From Cordia subcordata (lineage: Eukaryota > Streptophyta > Magnoliopsida > Boraginales > Cordiaceae): DNA of 64,000 nucleotides. The first letter of the stretch is position 1; every line of letters begins with the position of its first letter. Positions 33,889 through 45,171 of the stretch are shown piece after piece. Under the pieces are notes generated by a model that was not told the DNA's origin, did no database searches, and saw nothing but the letters and a program-made list of their open reading frames with translations. The translations under genes and the position numbers were made by a program. The stretch lies in NCBI GenBank assembly GCA_028554755.1, contig JAPTOF010000005.1, positions 3,372,501 to 3,436,500 of the forward strand, read 5' to 3'.

Positions 33889-34816
33889 TGATCATCCCCT
33901 AGAGTGCAAGCTCTAAAGACCCGCAAGCGCACGGATTGGTGTAATAGAGTGTGTGCGAGAACTGGTGTCGAACTACAGGGAGGTTAGTTGGTAGAGTGGA
34001 TTCTATGCTCATGTGTCCTAAAGTTGCAAAAAAGAAAGCCTATACTAAGCATATTTTTGGGATTTTGGGTTAACGGGAGCTCAAGAGTTAGAAAATAAAA
34101 CTACACTATGAGAATAGAAAGCGGGAAAATAAGCTAATCTGGAGCGAACTAACAAATGCAAAGGTGTGAGGGTGACTTCGACTTATGAATGGGTGATTTT
34201 ATACTCAGATGCTATGGGATTAAAGGATGATGGCCTACTATGGTGATTACTATAAGCTAGGTTACTAATTAGTGTCATAATCTCCCTCTAGGTTACTAAT
34301 TAGTGTCATAATTTCCCTCTAGCATGGATTAGATGTCTTTAGCAACAAATAGACTTTAATTTATACACATGCTACTCATTTGGGCATTTTATCAAATACT
34401 TACACATGAATGAGAAAATAACCATTTGAACAAGAAAATCAAAACATGTATATATTAAGCCATCAAATCCCATATCATAAGAGTATATAGTTAACCCATT
34501 ACATAAGCTAAATCACCCTGCACAAGTCTACTCAATCATGATAGAAAATAGAATAAAAGAGAGATTATGAAGCTTCCCTTTCATTCTAGCTAGTCTTGTA
34601 CAAATCTTTTGAGCAAACTTGAATCCAAATGTTTGAAATCCTCCAAATCAACTTGATTCAAGGTGATAAATACGTGAGAGAGAGTGTGTGAGGTGGGTGG
34701 AAACTAGGGTTAAGTGTGTGAGATTTTAGGTGTGAAGTGTGTGTGTTGGGTCTAAAGTCTCATTTCTTCTTTTGTAAAATTCAGGCTTTATTTATAACTT
34801 TCAGCGCATTGCTGAT
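33889..34816 (-). repeat. Partial 3' LTR of the gag-protease element
   Basis: Matches the start of the LTR at 42077 (TAGAGTGCAAGCTCTAAAGA). It lacks about 550 bp internally, with a short duplicated AGGTTACTAATTAGTGTCAT at the deletion joint, and is broken off at 34816, where the related LTR begins. Confidence 0.8.
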
Positions 34817-35212
34817 TGATATCGCTATTTGAGCACAAGCCTAAATAGCCCGCAAGTGCACGGGACGTGTGTAGTGCAGTGTGTGCAAGTGCGGGGTCGA
34901 ATCCACAGGGAGGCTACCTTAGTTTAGTCTCTATGTGCTCGGGTGCCTTAAACTAGCTACATGCGTGTGTTTACTTACTTTAGGATGGAAGGGAGTTCGG
35001 AAAAAGAAAAATAAAAAAAACTAATCTATGGAGGAACTTAAGGGAACCAAACTAAGGAAGGAAACACTAATAAAGAAGAAGGGGACCTAGGGCGATTGCA
35101 TTGCAACAAGACTTGGGCTATGATAACAGATGATGTCTATCTAAGGCTCGGGACTTCTATTGCCATTGTGTTGATCGGGGGCTCTCTTAACCAATACTAG
35201 TGGTTCAACCCG

Positions 35213-35473
35213 TTAGCTGGATTTAAAGCTAAGGGCCAATCCCTCCTAGCCTACGCAATCCGTGCTTAGAACTTATCCTCTTGGCTGGATTTAAAGCCAA
35301 GGACTAGCACCTAAACACTACGTGACATTAAAGCTCAATTAACCAATACTAACGTGGGTTAGGGATACTCTAGTCTAGGTTAACTTATCCACATGGCTGG
35401 ATTTAAAGCCAAGGACTAGCACCTAAACTCTACTAAGCATAGCATATAACCTATTAGCTGGATTTGAAGCTAA
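35213..35473 (-). repeat. Four stem-loop repeats in the LTR
   Basis: TTAGCTGGATTTAAAGCTAA (35213), TTGGCTGGATTTAAAGCCAA (35281), ATGGCTGGATTTAAAGCCAA (35393) and TTAGCTGGATTTGAAGCTAA (35454). Each is a 5-6 bp stem with an 8-nt loop. Between copies, G-C and A-T pairs replace each other on both sides of the stem. Confidence 0.8.
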
Positions 35474-35999
35474 AGCCTACTCTACTAAGCAAAGCCACAA
35501 GATTAAGCACAATCACATCACCTGTATAAGTAGATAAGAGCATTGGAAACATAAATAACACATGCATATTCACTTAGGCATTTTAACAAACACATAGACA
35601 TGTTTGATTTCCAATACATAGACATATTGAATCATGCCATAAATTTATGTAAATAAACATGTATTAAGAGCCAAAGATCTACACAAATCCATTATTCAAA
35701 GCCCTAATCTAATATACAACAACAATCAACCCTAAATCTAGCCTAATCTAGCAACATATTTACAAGAAATAGAGAAAGAATAAGAAGAACTTCCCTAAAT
35801 TCTTGCTTCCAAATCCGTACAAATCCTTCAAATCTTTGTTTAATGCTTCAATCCTAGCTTGGTGTGGGGTTTAGATGATGGTTTAGGGTGTTTTGTGAAG
35901 TGGGTCGAGGTTAGGGTTTATTAGGATTTTAGAATAAAAGTTCCTCCCCTCGAAATTGGGCTGAAACGAGCTTTTATAGATTTCTTCCGCGCACAGCAG

Positions 36000-36190
36000 G
36001 TCGACCTAGCCGGTCGACCGGCTCCTCTTTCTTGCTCGACCGGCTTCAATCTTGATGCTCTTTGGACTGGCCGGTTGACCTAGCCAGTCGACCGGCTTCT
36101 TGAGGAACTCGACCGGCTCTAAATCTTTTATTCTCTGGAGCGGCCGGTCGACCTAGACGGTCGATCGGCTCTTCATCTAAGCCGACCGGC
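36000..36190. repeat. CGGTCGACCGG palindrome cluster
   Basis: A perfect 16-bp palindrome AGCCGGTCGACCGGCT at 36008-36023, plus at least five variants (near 36046, 36082, 36108, 36143 and 36180). Related motifs lie in the LTR at 42077-43906 (about 43545-43610) and the solo LTR (about 28950-29120). GC-rich islands in otherwise A/T-rich LTRs. Confidence 0.75.
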
Positions 36191-36457
36191 TGGATCAGAA
36201 TGCTCTCTTCTTTATTTCTTTTCTTCCGGTCTTCATCCGTTAGCTCATTTCTTCCTCGTATATGCTTGAACCCTTCCAAAACACTCCTAAAACATGGAAT
36301 ATAACACTTAGTATAGTATTTATGCACCTAAATACATTAAGTACGAATATTAACAAATATGCATAAATTTTATACTAAGCGCACTCAATTATGCTCTGAA
36401 CACCCTTAAATATGCATGCAAAAACTAGATGCAAACATGCACAAATGACACACATCA

Positions 36458-36495
36458 ACACCCCCAAACTTTCCCCTTGCTTGTCCTCAAGCAAG
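36458..36495 (-). promoter_or_regulatory. Polypurine tract of the gag-protease element
   Basis: The minus strand reads GAGGACAAGCAAGGGGAAAG then TTTGGGGGTGT, directly upstream of the LTR start TGATGTGT. The same context precedes the Athila 3' LTR at 52039. Confidence 0.75.
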
Positions 36496-37640
36496 CCTAA
36501 ATAAAGTCTATCCTCATGCTTTTCAAAGAGTTGCCAATTGCATTGACTTGCTATCTTTTTGCATCCAAGGGGTACAAGCGGTCATTCTTTTCATGTAAGG
36601 GCTTCCCTAGTCTTTTTCGGATCCTCCTTTTGATCACAAGGGGTCTCACACCTCTTGGGAATGTCACCAAGTAGCTAGAACCACCACAAACATAGGATTC
36701 CAACTCACGCACTCGGGATGTTGATACTTCATGCTCTATCAACTAACATGGCCTCCCAATATGCACTTAGCCTCAAAGATACAAGAATGAGAAGATACAT
36801 CAAAATGGCTCACATTGACGTAAGAGCCTTATTCGCAATACATAAAAATAAACAAAATAGATACTTGTGTCAAATTGACATTATGTCACTTGACACTTAT
36901 TCAACATACTTCACTTTTCAATCTTTTTGTTGCCTTTTGGCTTTTCTCTTTTTCTCATTTTTTTTCGTTTTTGTTTTTGTTTTCAATACATAAATAGAAC
37001 AAAAAGAAAGGAAAAAGAAGAGGCTAAGTCAAACTAAAAGAACCAATCAAGGAATGGGCACTCATATCAACAACCCTTTAAAAACACTTTTTCCAACCAA
37101 GTTGTGGGGAAACTACAAGGTGCATTCTTAGAAATACTCACTCCCACGCTTTTCAAAAGGATTCTCTTCAAAGTCTAGGTTATACCCTACACTCCATTTA
37201 CTCCCTACAATACACCCTTATCTTCTCCAATCAAATAAGTCAATAACAAAAGCCAACTCTCCAACCAACGTGGAGATAAACTAACTCAAAATATGCAAAA
37301 AAAATTGAAAAATTTGAACACATTTTAAGCAAAATAAGATATGGCAAGCGAATCTATCCCATATATGATATAAACAACAAATGAGCAACCACACCCCCAA
37401 ACCTAAACTTTGCTTGTCCTCAAGCAAAAATCACAAAACCACACGACAAGCAATCAACATGAAACACATATGGGGAGTGCGGAGAGGGATAGATAAGGAC
37501 AAGTAAAAGATGGATAGATACAACCTTGTTTCCATGTAGTCCGCAAATGCCAAAGACAATCCAATGATCTACTAGCCTCTATCTTTTATGGAAAGCACTA
37601 ATGCTCAAAAAACAAAGAAGAGATTAGAAGATATGCTATG
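36496..37640 (-). other. Internal region without a gene
   Basis: Non-coding spacer between the unknown ORF and the polypurine tract. It contains a second polypurine-like copy at 37386-37425 and low-complexity T/A-rich stretches (36950-37020). Confidence 0.5.
37386..37425 (-). promoter_or_regulatory. Second polypurine-tract-like motif
   Basis: The minus strand reads TTGAGGACAAGCAAAGTTTA followed by GGTTTGGGGGTGT, nearly the same as the tract at 36458-36495 but about 0.9 kb upstream and without an LTR next to it. It could be an internal (central) tract or a duplication. Confidence 0.55.
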
Positions 37641-37946
37641 CAAGCTCACATTGACATTTGAAATGATAAACAAGGATGTAAACACGGGGTAAAGGATTGA
37701 TGCACAAATGAAGGAAAAGAGCAAGAACAAGTAAGGGAGTAAAAATCTAACCTACTAAGAATGAAAATAAACAAAAGAAATCCTAAAATATACAAAAGGT
37801 AAGATAAACAAAAACAATCTAATCTATTATGTACAAAAGCAAATAAATACAAGAAAAACAAGAAAAATATGAACAAACCTAGGGTGCCTCCTAGTAGCGC
37901 TAGATTTAATGCCTCAGTAGCGCCAATGTTAGAGTAAAACATGTTT

Positions 37947-39378
37947 TTAGTTGCGTGGCACAAATTGCCGGATAATCATTAAAGCACAGAATATAGAAGG
38001 AAAAGGGTCATGCACTAAAGGTTGGGGCAATGAATGCATGATGCACCCCTTTTCAAGATCCCACCCTAAAATATCAAATGAATGCGCAAGTGTGGAATGA
38101 AGCATGCTCAAACGTGAAGAATCATGTCCTGCTTGCTCTTTAATTAGCCACCCCAATGCCTTCTTCTCATAATCATGGGCTAGGAACACACTTTCCCCAT
38201 AGGTCAAAGATAGGTCCAATGCATGCAACATGGGAAACGTGCTTTCTAACCCTAGATGAAAATGTTCTATGCATGAAGGCACAAACGTGAGCTCCAAAAA
38301 GGAAGACTCAATGGAATGGGAAATGGGCATTGGAACGACATTTGGAGAAAAAGGAGCAACGATATAGGAGGTGGATGTACTACACTCTTCTTCTCCACAA
38401 GATATAACATGATCAAACCTAGGTCGTTCTAACTCCTCACGAAGGGTGGATTCGATCTTAATGGGCTCTATTTCCATCAATGAATCATCAAACATCCAAA
38501 GAGACCCATAGATCATTCTTCCAAGCACATCAATTCCTTTCTTATGTGTCTTCTTAGAGTTGCTATTCTCTTCAACATCATGATTCTTAACTCCAAGAAA
38601 CTTATCATCTAAAATCTCCGAAATTGTTGTCTTGTTTTCCCCAGTGAATGACTTTAAACCTTCACTAGCTACAGTCTCTTTAAATTCATCAATACATTCA
38701 TCACTAGTGGGTGTCATCTCGCCATCATGCTTTTCATATGGGGTGGACACTAATGGAGGGCAATGGTGACTCAACGGATTCCTCATCATGTATGCATGAA
38801 TGCTCAAGGGGAGAATGCGCGCTAAACTCCCTAAATGCCGACTCGGAATGCAATTGAGTACTATTGACACAAGACTCAACCTCCATGTGTACAGAATGTG
38901 TGGGATGAGGAGAAAGAAAAAGCTTATGTGACTCCACGGGAGACGTTGAAAGCTTAGGAGGATAGGGTACCACTTCCTCTAAAACATAATCACAAGAGTC
39001 ATCAAGAACCAAGTTATCATTAAGCTCATCTTCATCCTCACTACAAGATGTTATCTCTCCATCAACCTCTCTTTCTAGTTGTCTCTCCCATACATCATCA
39101 TTTCCACCACTAGTCACCTTATCGTTAGGTCTCATCTCTATCCCTTCAACTCGTTCTAAAGATATATCAACATTCTCACTCATGAGTTATATACTCTTAA
39201 CCACTCTCTCCAAGGACATACCAAAAGATTTGGTGTCTCGCTTCAAACTATCAAGTTGTTCTTGCTTAGATTGGATGAGGGATAAGAGATAGTCAAGTGT
39301 TTCCTCTTGAGAAGAAAACCTAAAAGAAGAGGGCTCAACCGAGTGAAAAGGGTAGTCATGATGAAAATCATTCTGCAC
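37947..39378 (-). pseudogene. Unknown ORF downstream of protease in a non-autonomous element
   Basis: A long protein-like minus-strand reading frame where reverse transcriptase would be expected. It starts at 39378, has one in-frame stop at 39184-39186, runs to about 38750, then changes frame once and continues to 37947. Total about 470 codons. Early part: SSQEETLDYLLSLIQSKQEQ, a likely coiled coil. Middle part: acidic and Ser-rich, with SCSEDEDELNDNLVLDDSCD. Late part: better conserved looking, with KKGIDVLGRMIYGSLWMFDD and KKALGWLIKEQAGHDSSRL. No RT, RNase H, integrase, zinc finger or membrane motif is recognised. Function unknown; only two visible breaks suggest the frame was under selection until recently or that the copy is young. 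Confidence 0.55.
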
Positions 39379-39730
39379 ATAACCATAAAAAAACTCGGGA
39401 GAGGAATGGGTGGAAAAAGAAAGTGTTGTAGGTGGGCAATTGAAACTAGAAGGTGAATGGAATAAAGAGTCATCTTAACTGCATTGTGAAAATGCATGAT
39501 GTTGCTCCCTAGAATCATGATAGCTAGATGTAGACGCATGCATGGGCATATGATTGCTATGGTAATATGTGCAGGGGACAACTTACCTAGACCTAACTGT
39601 TGATAGACGAAGTAGGGAATGAGATTCACACTGGACCCTAAATCTAGCAAGGCATGATCAATTTAGGTCTCTCTAATCCTACAAGGAATAGTGAAGGCTT
39701 CGGGGTCACTCATCTTGGGCAAGAGGCCCG
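39243..39730 (-). pseudogene. Aspartic protease relic of the gag-protease element
   Basis: Minus-strand reading shows DPEAFTIPCRIRET near 39715, a stop, then DHALLDLGSSVNLIPYFVY near 39640. This is the D-(L/T)-G-(A/S) active loop and following strand of Athila-type gypsy proteases. The upstream gag-protease linker is visible near 39780-39900 (PSYSKFFKDLCTRKRKS). The frame is broken. Confidence 0.7.
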
Positions 39731-40872
39731 AAGTGCAAATACTACTGACTTTCTCCGTAAGCCTTACCTTCTTAGGAATGGTTGATGATTTCCGCTTCCT
39801 TGTACAAAGGTCCTTAAAGAACTTAGAATAAGAGGGAATGGAAAGGATTGCATCTATTAAAGGAAGATTAACCTTAAGGTCATTAAGATGCTCTAAGATC
39901 TTGAGAAACCTAGAATTCTTACTAGGTGTGGGCCTCTCTAAAACAGATGGGAAGGGAACTCTAGGTGTAACACTTCTACAATAGGCTCTTTTGCCTCCCG
40001 ATGAAGGCCGGGAGTATTACTCTCTCCATGGACTCTAATAGGCTCAACTCTCTCAACAGAACCCTCTCTAGAATCTCTCTCAACAGGGCTACTATGTGGC
40101 TCTCTAGAACCGAAAGGGCCACTAGGTTCGAGCACTGCAAAGTCAACTCCTACCCTATTATCCACTATCCTACCACTCCTAAGAGTGGTGACAGCCTTAG
40201 CCTGGGCCTGAGAAGGATAAGTGGTATCGGTAGAGGAACGAGACTAGACTCTATGGTTCATTTCCAATTCAGAAGGCAATTTCCTGGGGTCTCTAGCACT
40301 CAATTGACTAGCAATCTGTCTTAACTGTGGCTCAAACCTTGCCATTTGTTGCATATTTTCTACTAATTCTTGTTGCTGGTTCTGAATGAACTATATTATC
40401 TTCATCATGTCATTACTCGGAGGCTGGCTACTAAAAGAAACAAGTAAAGCTTAAGGTTGAGGAGCACTGGTGACATAGGGCTGATTAAGATGGTAGAAAT
40501 TTAAGGGATATTGAGGACGGGTCACTGCTGGGGTAGAGCTTGGGCATGTGAACTAGACTCGTGCTAACCTTGTCTCCAAGAAAAAATTTAGGTTGTCCCT
40601 CAAACTCAGATTGTATGTGTCTAAGTACGAATTGTACTTACGAGAATAACTTTGAGTGGCACATACTTGCTCCTTCATAAACTCGAGAAATTGGGATTCT
40701 AAAGGGCAAGCTACAATTTCATAAGGTGATGTAGAATACAATTTACAAACCTTAACAACCAAAAGGGCAGAGGAAAAACCTACAGAACTAGTCTTATGAC
40801 TATGAGATAAAAGAGACAAAGAAATGAATTGATCTAGCTTATTTGTCAAGGCTTCTATCTTAGCAGGTAAAT

Positions 40873-41800
40873 CTAAATAGACTCTAACCTCATTAACATT
40901 TTTCGTATTACCCCCCGACTAGAACTTTCCATAGCAAAGTTTTGAAAAGAATTTTCAACCATCAACTCTATTTTCTCCCATGCCTCAGTCGGTCTTAAAA
41001 GATAGAAGCCACCACCAGAGGCAGCATTAACCATCATCATATTTTGTTCATTTAAGTCTCGAAAGAAGTATTGTAATAGGTCATGATTACCGTACCCATG
41101 GTGTGGATATTGTCTAAAAAGGTCTTTGAATCTCTCCCAAGCCTCATGAAAGGATTCTAAATCATGCTGGGAGAAAGTCATAATAGCGGTCCTAAGGTCG
41201 GCCGTTTTGGCCATGGGATAAAATTTTTGAAAGAACTTAGATTGAAGCCTAGCCCATGTAGCAATGCAACCATTAGGTAAGGAATGCAATTAAGCCCTAA
41301 CCCTATCCTTAAGAGAGAAAGGGAATAATCTTAGACGTATGACCTCTTGGTAGACATTGAGGACATGGAGGGTGGAACTCATCTCAACAAAATCAGTAAT
41401 TTACTCTAGAGGACTCGCGTTGCTTCTCCCGTAGAAGGAAGGAAGCATGGCCAAAATATTAGGCTTAATCTCGAAGTTTGTCTCCCCTGATCTAGGAATT
41501 TGAATGGCCAAATTTGGCTCAAAGGCTTCGGGGAGAAAGAATTTCCTAAGAGTGGGTTCCTCATCTGTGGGTAGGTCCGGTCTAAGGGGCTCTTAACTAA
41601 AATGATCTTGGGCTTGATGCCCATGGTGATCATGAGGTGGAATAGGATTCATTGGGGGAATGGGAGGATTAGGAGGATGATTCGGATCGGCCATCTCCTC
41701 AAGAAGATCTACTAAATTCCTAAAATTTCTAACAATCCTATTGGGTTCGGGATTAAGAGAAACTAGGGGATTTCTAAGGGATCTCCTACCAAACATGTAG
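40873..41800 (-). pseudogene. Gag of the gag-protease element
   Basis: An N-terminal Pro-rich segment (NHPPNPPIPPMNPIPPHDHH, ~41680) leads into a retrotransposon gag domain: VIRLRLFPFSLKDR near 41330, TWARLQSKFFQKFYP near 41240, SFHEAWERFKDLFRQYPHHG near 41120. This is the Athila/Tat-type Retrotrans_gag fold. At least three stops (about 41596, 41402 and 41290) split it. The downstream stretch 39938-40860 is further gag-linker sequence, also broken. Confidence 0.75.
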
Positions 41801-42051
41801 AAACTATCCTAACTCTGGCCACTTCAACCCCCAGAGCTTCAATAATCCTAAGACTACAGCAAGTAAACCACAATCTTAGAAAGTCTACTAAAAACAAAAA
41901 TAAAAGTAGAGATAGATAAACAAGAACTAAAACAAGATAATATAAATAATAAACAAGATAAGCAAAAGCTAAACAAACTATAAAGAAAAAGCAAGAAAAC
42001 AAGTCAGGCAACTATCAAGAACACAAGCAAAGAATGCAGACCACCGTGCTT

Positions 42052-42069
42052 TCCCCGGCAATGGTGCCA
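42052..42069 (-). promoter_or_regulatory. Primer-binding site, tRNA-Asp type
   Basis: The minus strand reads TGGCACCATTGCCGGGGA a few bases inside the 5' LTR. It resembles the TGGCGCCGTTGCCGGGGA site of Athila/Tat elements, taken to pair with tRNA-Asp. Confidence 0.7.
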
Positions 42070-42076
42070 AGAAACT

Positions 42077-43906
42077 TGATCATCTCCTAGAGTGCAAGCT
42101 CTAAAGACCCGCAAGTGCACGGATCAATGTAGTAGACTGTGTAAAAGAACGTGTGTCAAACCACAGAAAGGCTAGTTGGTAGAATGGATTATGTGCTTGT
42201 GTGTCCTAAAGGTGCTGAAAAGAAAGCCTGTACTAAGCATATTTTTGGGATTTTGGATTAACAGGAGCTCAAGAGTAAGAAAATAAAACTACAATATGAG
42301 AATGGAAAGCGGGGAAACAAGTTAATCTAGAGGGAACTAAAAAATGCAAAAGTGTTAGGGTGACTTCGACTTATGAATGGGTGATTCTATACTCAGATTC
42401 TATGGGATTAAAGGATGATGGCTTACTATGGTGATTGCTTTTAGCTAGGTTACTAATTAGTGTCCTAATTTTCCCCTAGGACTCAGTACGGGCCTGTCCT
42501 TAGGCAGCGCCTCCCACTGTTACAGCGTCGTCCTTATGACCTAGGGCCTTAAGAGTACTAACTAGCTCCCTAGGTGACTTAAAATGAACCTACCCTAGTA
42601 CCTAAACCATTGGCTGGATTTAAAGCCAAGACCTAGTGTCACTAGAATCGACTAAACCTATTTGGAAACCTATTGGCTAGATTTAAAGCGAAAGGAGACT
42701 CGACCTAGGCTAGCCCTAAATTACGTGCAGTCATTCTAAGGTCAGTGCAGCGGAATTCAACTTTGTTAGCACATTTATACATGTTCTAGGCCAAAGTGTT
42801 CACGAATAACAGGATCTATTCAACTACCAAACATCGTCATGCTCGGATTACACCATTAGAATTGATTAAAAACCAACATGTGTTCGTTATTGAAGTTATA
42901 TTCACTACTAGGTATGCAAACATACATATAGACATGAATATAAGCATTACCCACTTCATAGCATCCACATATAAACACATAGACATGAATATAGCATGGA
43001 TTAGATGTGTTTAGTAACAAATAGACTTCAATTTATACACATGCTACTCATTTGGGTATTTTATCAAACACTTAGACATGAATGAGAAAATAACCGTTTG
43101 AAAAAGAAAATCAAAACATGTATATATTAAGCCATCAAATCCCATATCATATGAGTATATAGTTAACCCATTACATAAGCTAAGTCACCCTACACAAGTC
43201 TACTCAATCATGATAGAAAATAGAATAAAAGAAAGATTATGAAGCTTTCCTTTCATTCTAGCTAGTCTTGTACGAAGCTTTTGAGCAAACTTGAAACCAA
43301 ATGTATGAAACCCTCCAAATCAACTTGATTCAAGGTGATAAATTCGTGAGAGAGTGTGTGTGTGAGATGGGTGGAAACTAGGCTTAAGTGTGTGAGATTT
43401 TAGGTGTGAAGTGTGTGTGTTGGGTCTAAAGTCTCCTTTCTTCTTCTATAAAATTTGGGCTTTATTTATAATTTCCAGCGCACTGCTAGTCGGAGGAGTA
43501 GTCAATCGAAATTTTTTGGTAGCTCTCTGGAGTGGCTAGGTTGACCGGCTTGAATGAGGAACTCGACCGGCAATTTTTGGTTACTTTGTAGAGCGACTGG
43601 TCGACCGGCTAACTTTTCTTCCTCCATTCTTTGTCTTTTCGGCTTCCAATCTTCTTCCCTTGACTCGTGCATCTCCCATCTTCGTCACCCATCAAGGTCC
43701 AATCTCGATCTTAACCCAAAGTTCACCTAAATCATTGAAAACAACAATTAGTTAGCATTTGTCTCTTGAACTCAACTATGTATAGTTGTCTACACTTAAG
43801 CCTATTCTTAGCATAAGTACTATATTAATGCATCTTTATAAGCACTTACCACATCTTAAACATGGGCAAATGATAGCACAAACACACACAAAAACACAAC
43901 ACATCA
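42077..43906 (-). repeat. 5' LTR of the gag-protease element
   Basis: 1830 bp, TGATCATC..CACATCA. Full-length reference for the shortened copy at 33889-34816. Carries two stem-loop units (42610-42629 and 42673-42692) and CGGTCGACCGG motifs. The open frames in it are not genes. Confidence 0.82.
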
Positions 43907-43911
43907 ATATA

Positions 43912-45032
43912 TATACTATTTATGTGGTGCTTGAAAGAGAAGAAAGAAAAAGGCAAAGAAGAATCAAATTGAAGACTTAGGGTGGTGCTTAACAATAGCA
44001 GCAAGAAGACTTTGAGTTTGCAAGCTAGATGGTTTTGTTTTCAATTTAATTACTTAAATTCTTAGACTTTTACTCGTTAATATTTTTCTAATAGAACTTT
44101 AGTTTTAGTTCTAGAGTTTACATTCAGTTTTTAGATGTCCTCCTTAATTTAAATTTTAGTTTTAGATTAGGTTAGTTTTAATTCTTATTTTAGAATCTCA
44201 TACTAGTTTTTAATTTAAGTTTCAGATTTATCATTTAATTTTCTATTTTAGTATTTTATTTATTTTGTGGCATTTAATTTATTGACTTCAATTTTTCATG
44301 TTTTAATTTCTTATAACATGAGTAACTAATTTCTTCTACTAAGATTTATATATAGTCTCTTGTTTGCCTTGTGATTGCTTGAACTGTTGATTTGAATATT
44401 ATTGATTGGTTACTCTATTGTCTTAGGACTGACTTTCCTATGAATAATTGATCACTATTTGCATGTTTGAGCTATTGTATGAAGGACTGAAAGGTGAAGT
44501 ATAGCGGTAGTTCACTAAGACAATAGACATGGGGTATTTTTCTTTAGGAATAAAAATAAATCCTATGTGATATCGTATGACTCATGTATGCATAAGCTGA
44601 TATATGACCGAATGCATAGATTATTATAGAGTTTAATGGGTTTATGTTAATGCTTGTGATCACGAAAGTAGACATAGGGTTAGTACAAATACAATTGTGG
44701 TGTCCTGAAAGGGAACTTCAATGACTTTAAGGGATCTACTCATTAACGTAGGGAAATTAAATTTAATCAATCAGTTTAAGTTAATCACAGGAAAACATTT
44801 GATGAAATCTAAATTCCTAGAATTTCTGCCATTAAGTGTTAGCATTATATTTATTGAGTATTTTAGTTTAGATTTTTAATTTGTCCACTTTATTTTCGTT
44901 TGAATTGAGTTTCCTAGATAATATAGAGAGCTTTGAATTTTGGTAATTGATACAACCTCTTCGTGGGATGATACTCTTACTCATTCTTTATTATTTGTCA
45001 CGATACTGTGCACTTGCGGATTTCACACAACA
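43912..45032 (+). repeat. Athila left LTR, second part
   Basis: Continues the LTR begun at 33369 and ends CACACAACA before the PBS. Together the two parts give about 1641 bp, equal to the right LTR minus its 206-bp duplication. Confidence 0.82.
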
Positions 45033-45038
45033 AGTTTT

Positions 45039-45056
45039 TGGCGCCGTTGCCGAGGA
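45039..45056 (+). promoter_or_regulatory. Athila primer-binding site
   Basis: TGGCGCCGTTGCCGAGGA, six bases inside the left LTR; the tRNA-Asp-type site of Athila/Tat elements. Confidence 0.75.
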
Positions 45057-45171
45057 GGTGATAGTGTCAATATCAATACTAAGAGTTTTCTGTATTACTT
45101 TAGAGTTTTTCTTGCCATTTATTTAACTATGTTAGTTTCTAGAAGCATGAAATCAATAGGGGCTTATTCAG

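Larger units (their letters stand above)
34817..36457 (-). repeat. LTR of a second, related element
   Basis: 1641 bp, TGATATCGC..ACACATCA; shares CCCGCAAGTGCACGG, the stem-loop array and CGGTCGACCGG motifs with the other LTRs but is clearly diverged. A polypurine tract adjoins its inner end, so it acts as the 3' LTR of the interior at 36458-42076. Confidence 0.8.
33889..43906 (-). mobile_element. Non-autonomous gag-protease LTR element nested in Athila LTR
   Basis: Outer ends TGATCATC..ACACATCA with a 5-bp duplication ATATA (33884-33888 and 43907-43911). The intact right LTR of the host Athila shows the empty site CTATATATACAC. Minus-strand order: 5' LTR 42077-43906, PBS, gag, protease, unknown ORF, PPT, then an LTR of a related but different subfamily (34817-36457), then a partial LTR of its own type (33889-34816). 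No reverse transcriptase, RNase H or integrase is seen. The structure suggests two related elements merged by deletion. Confidence 0.8.
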
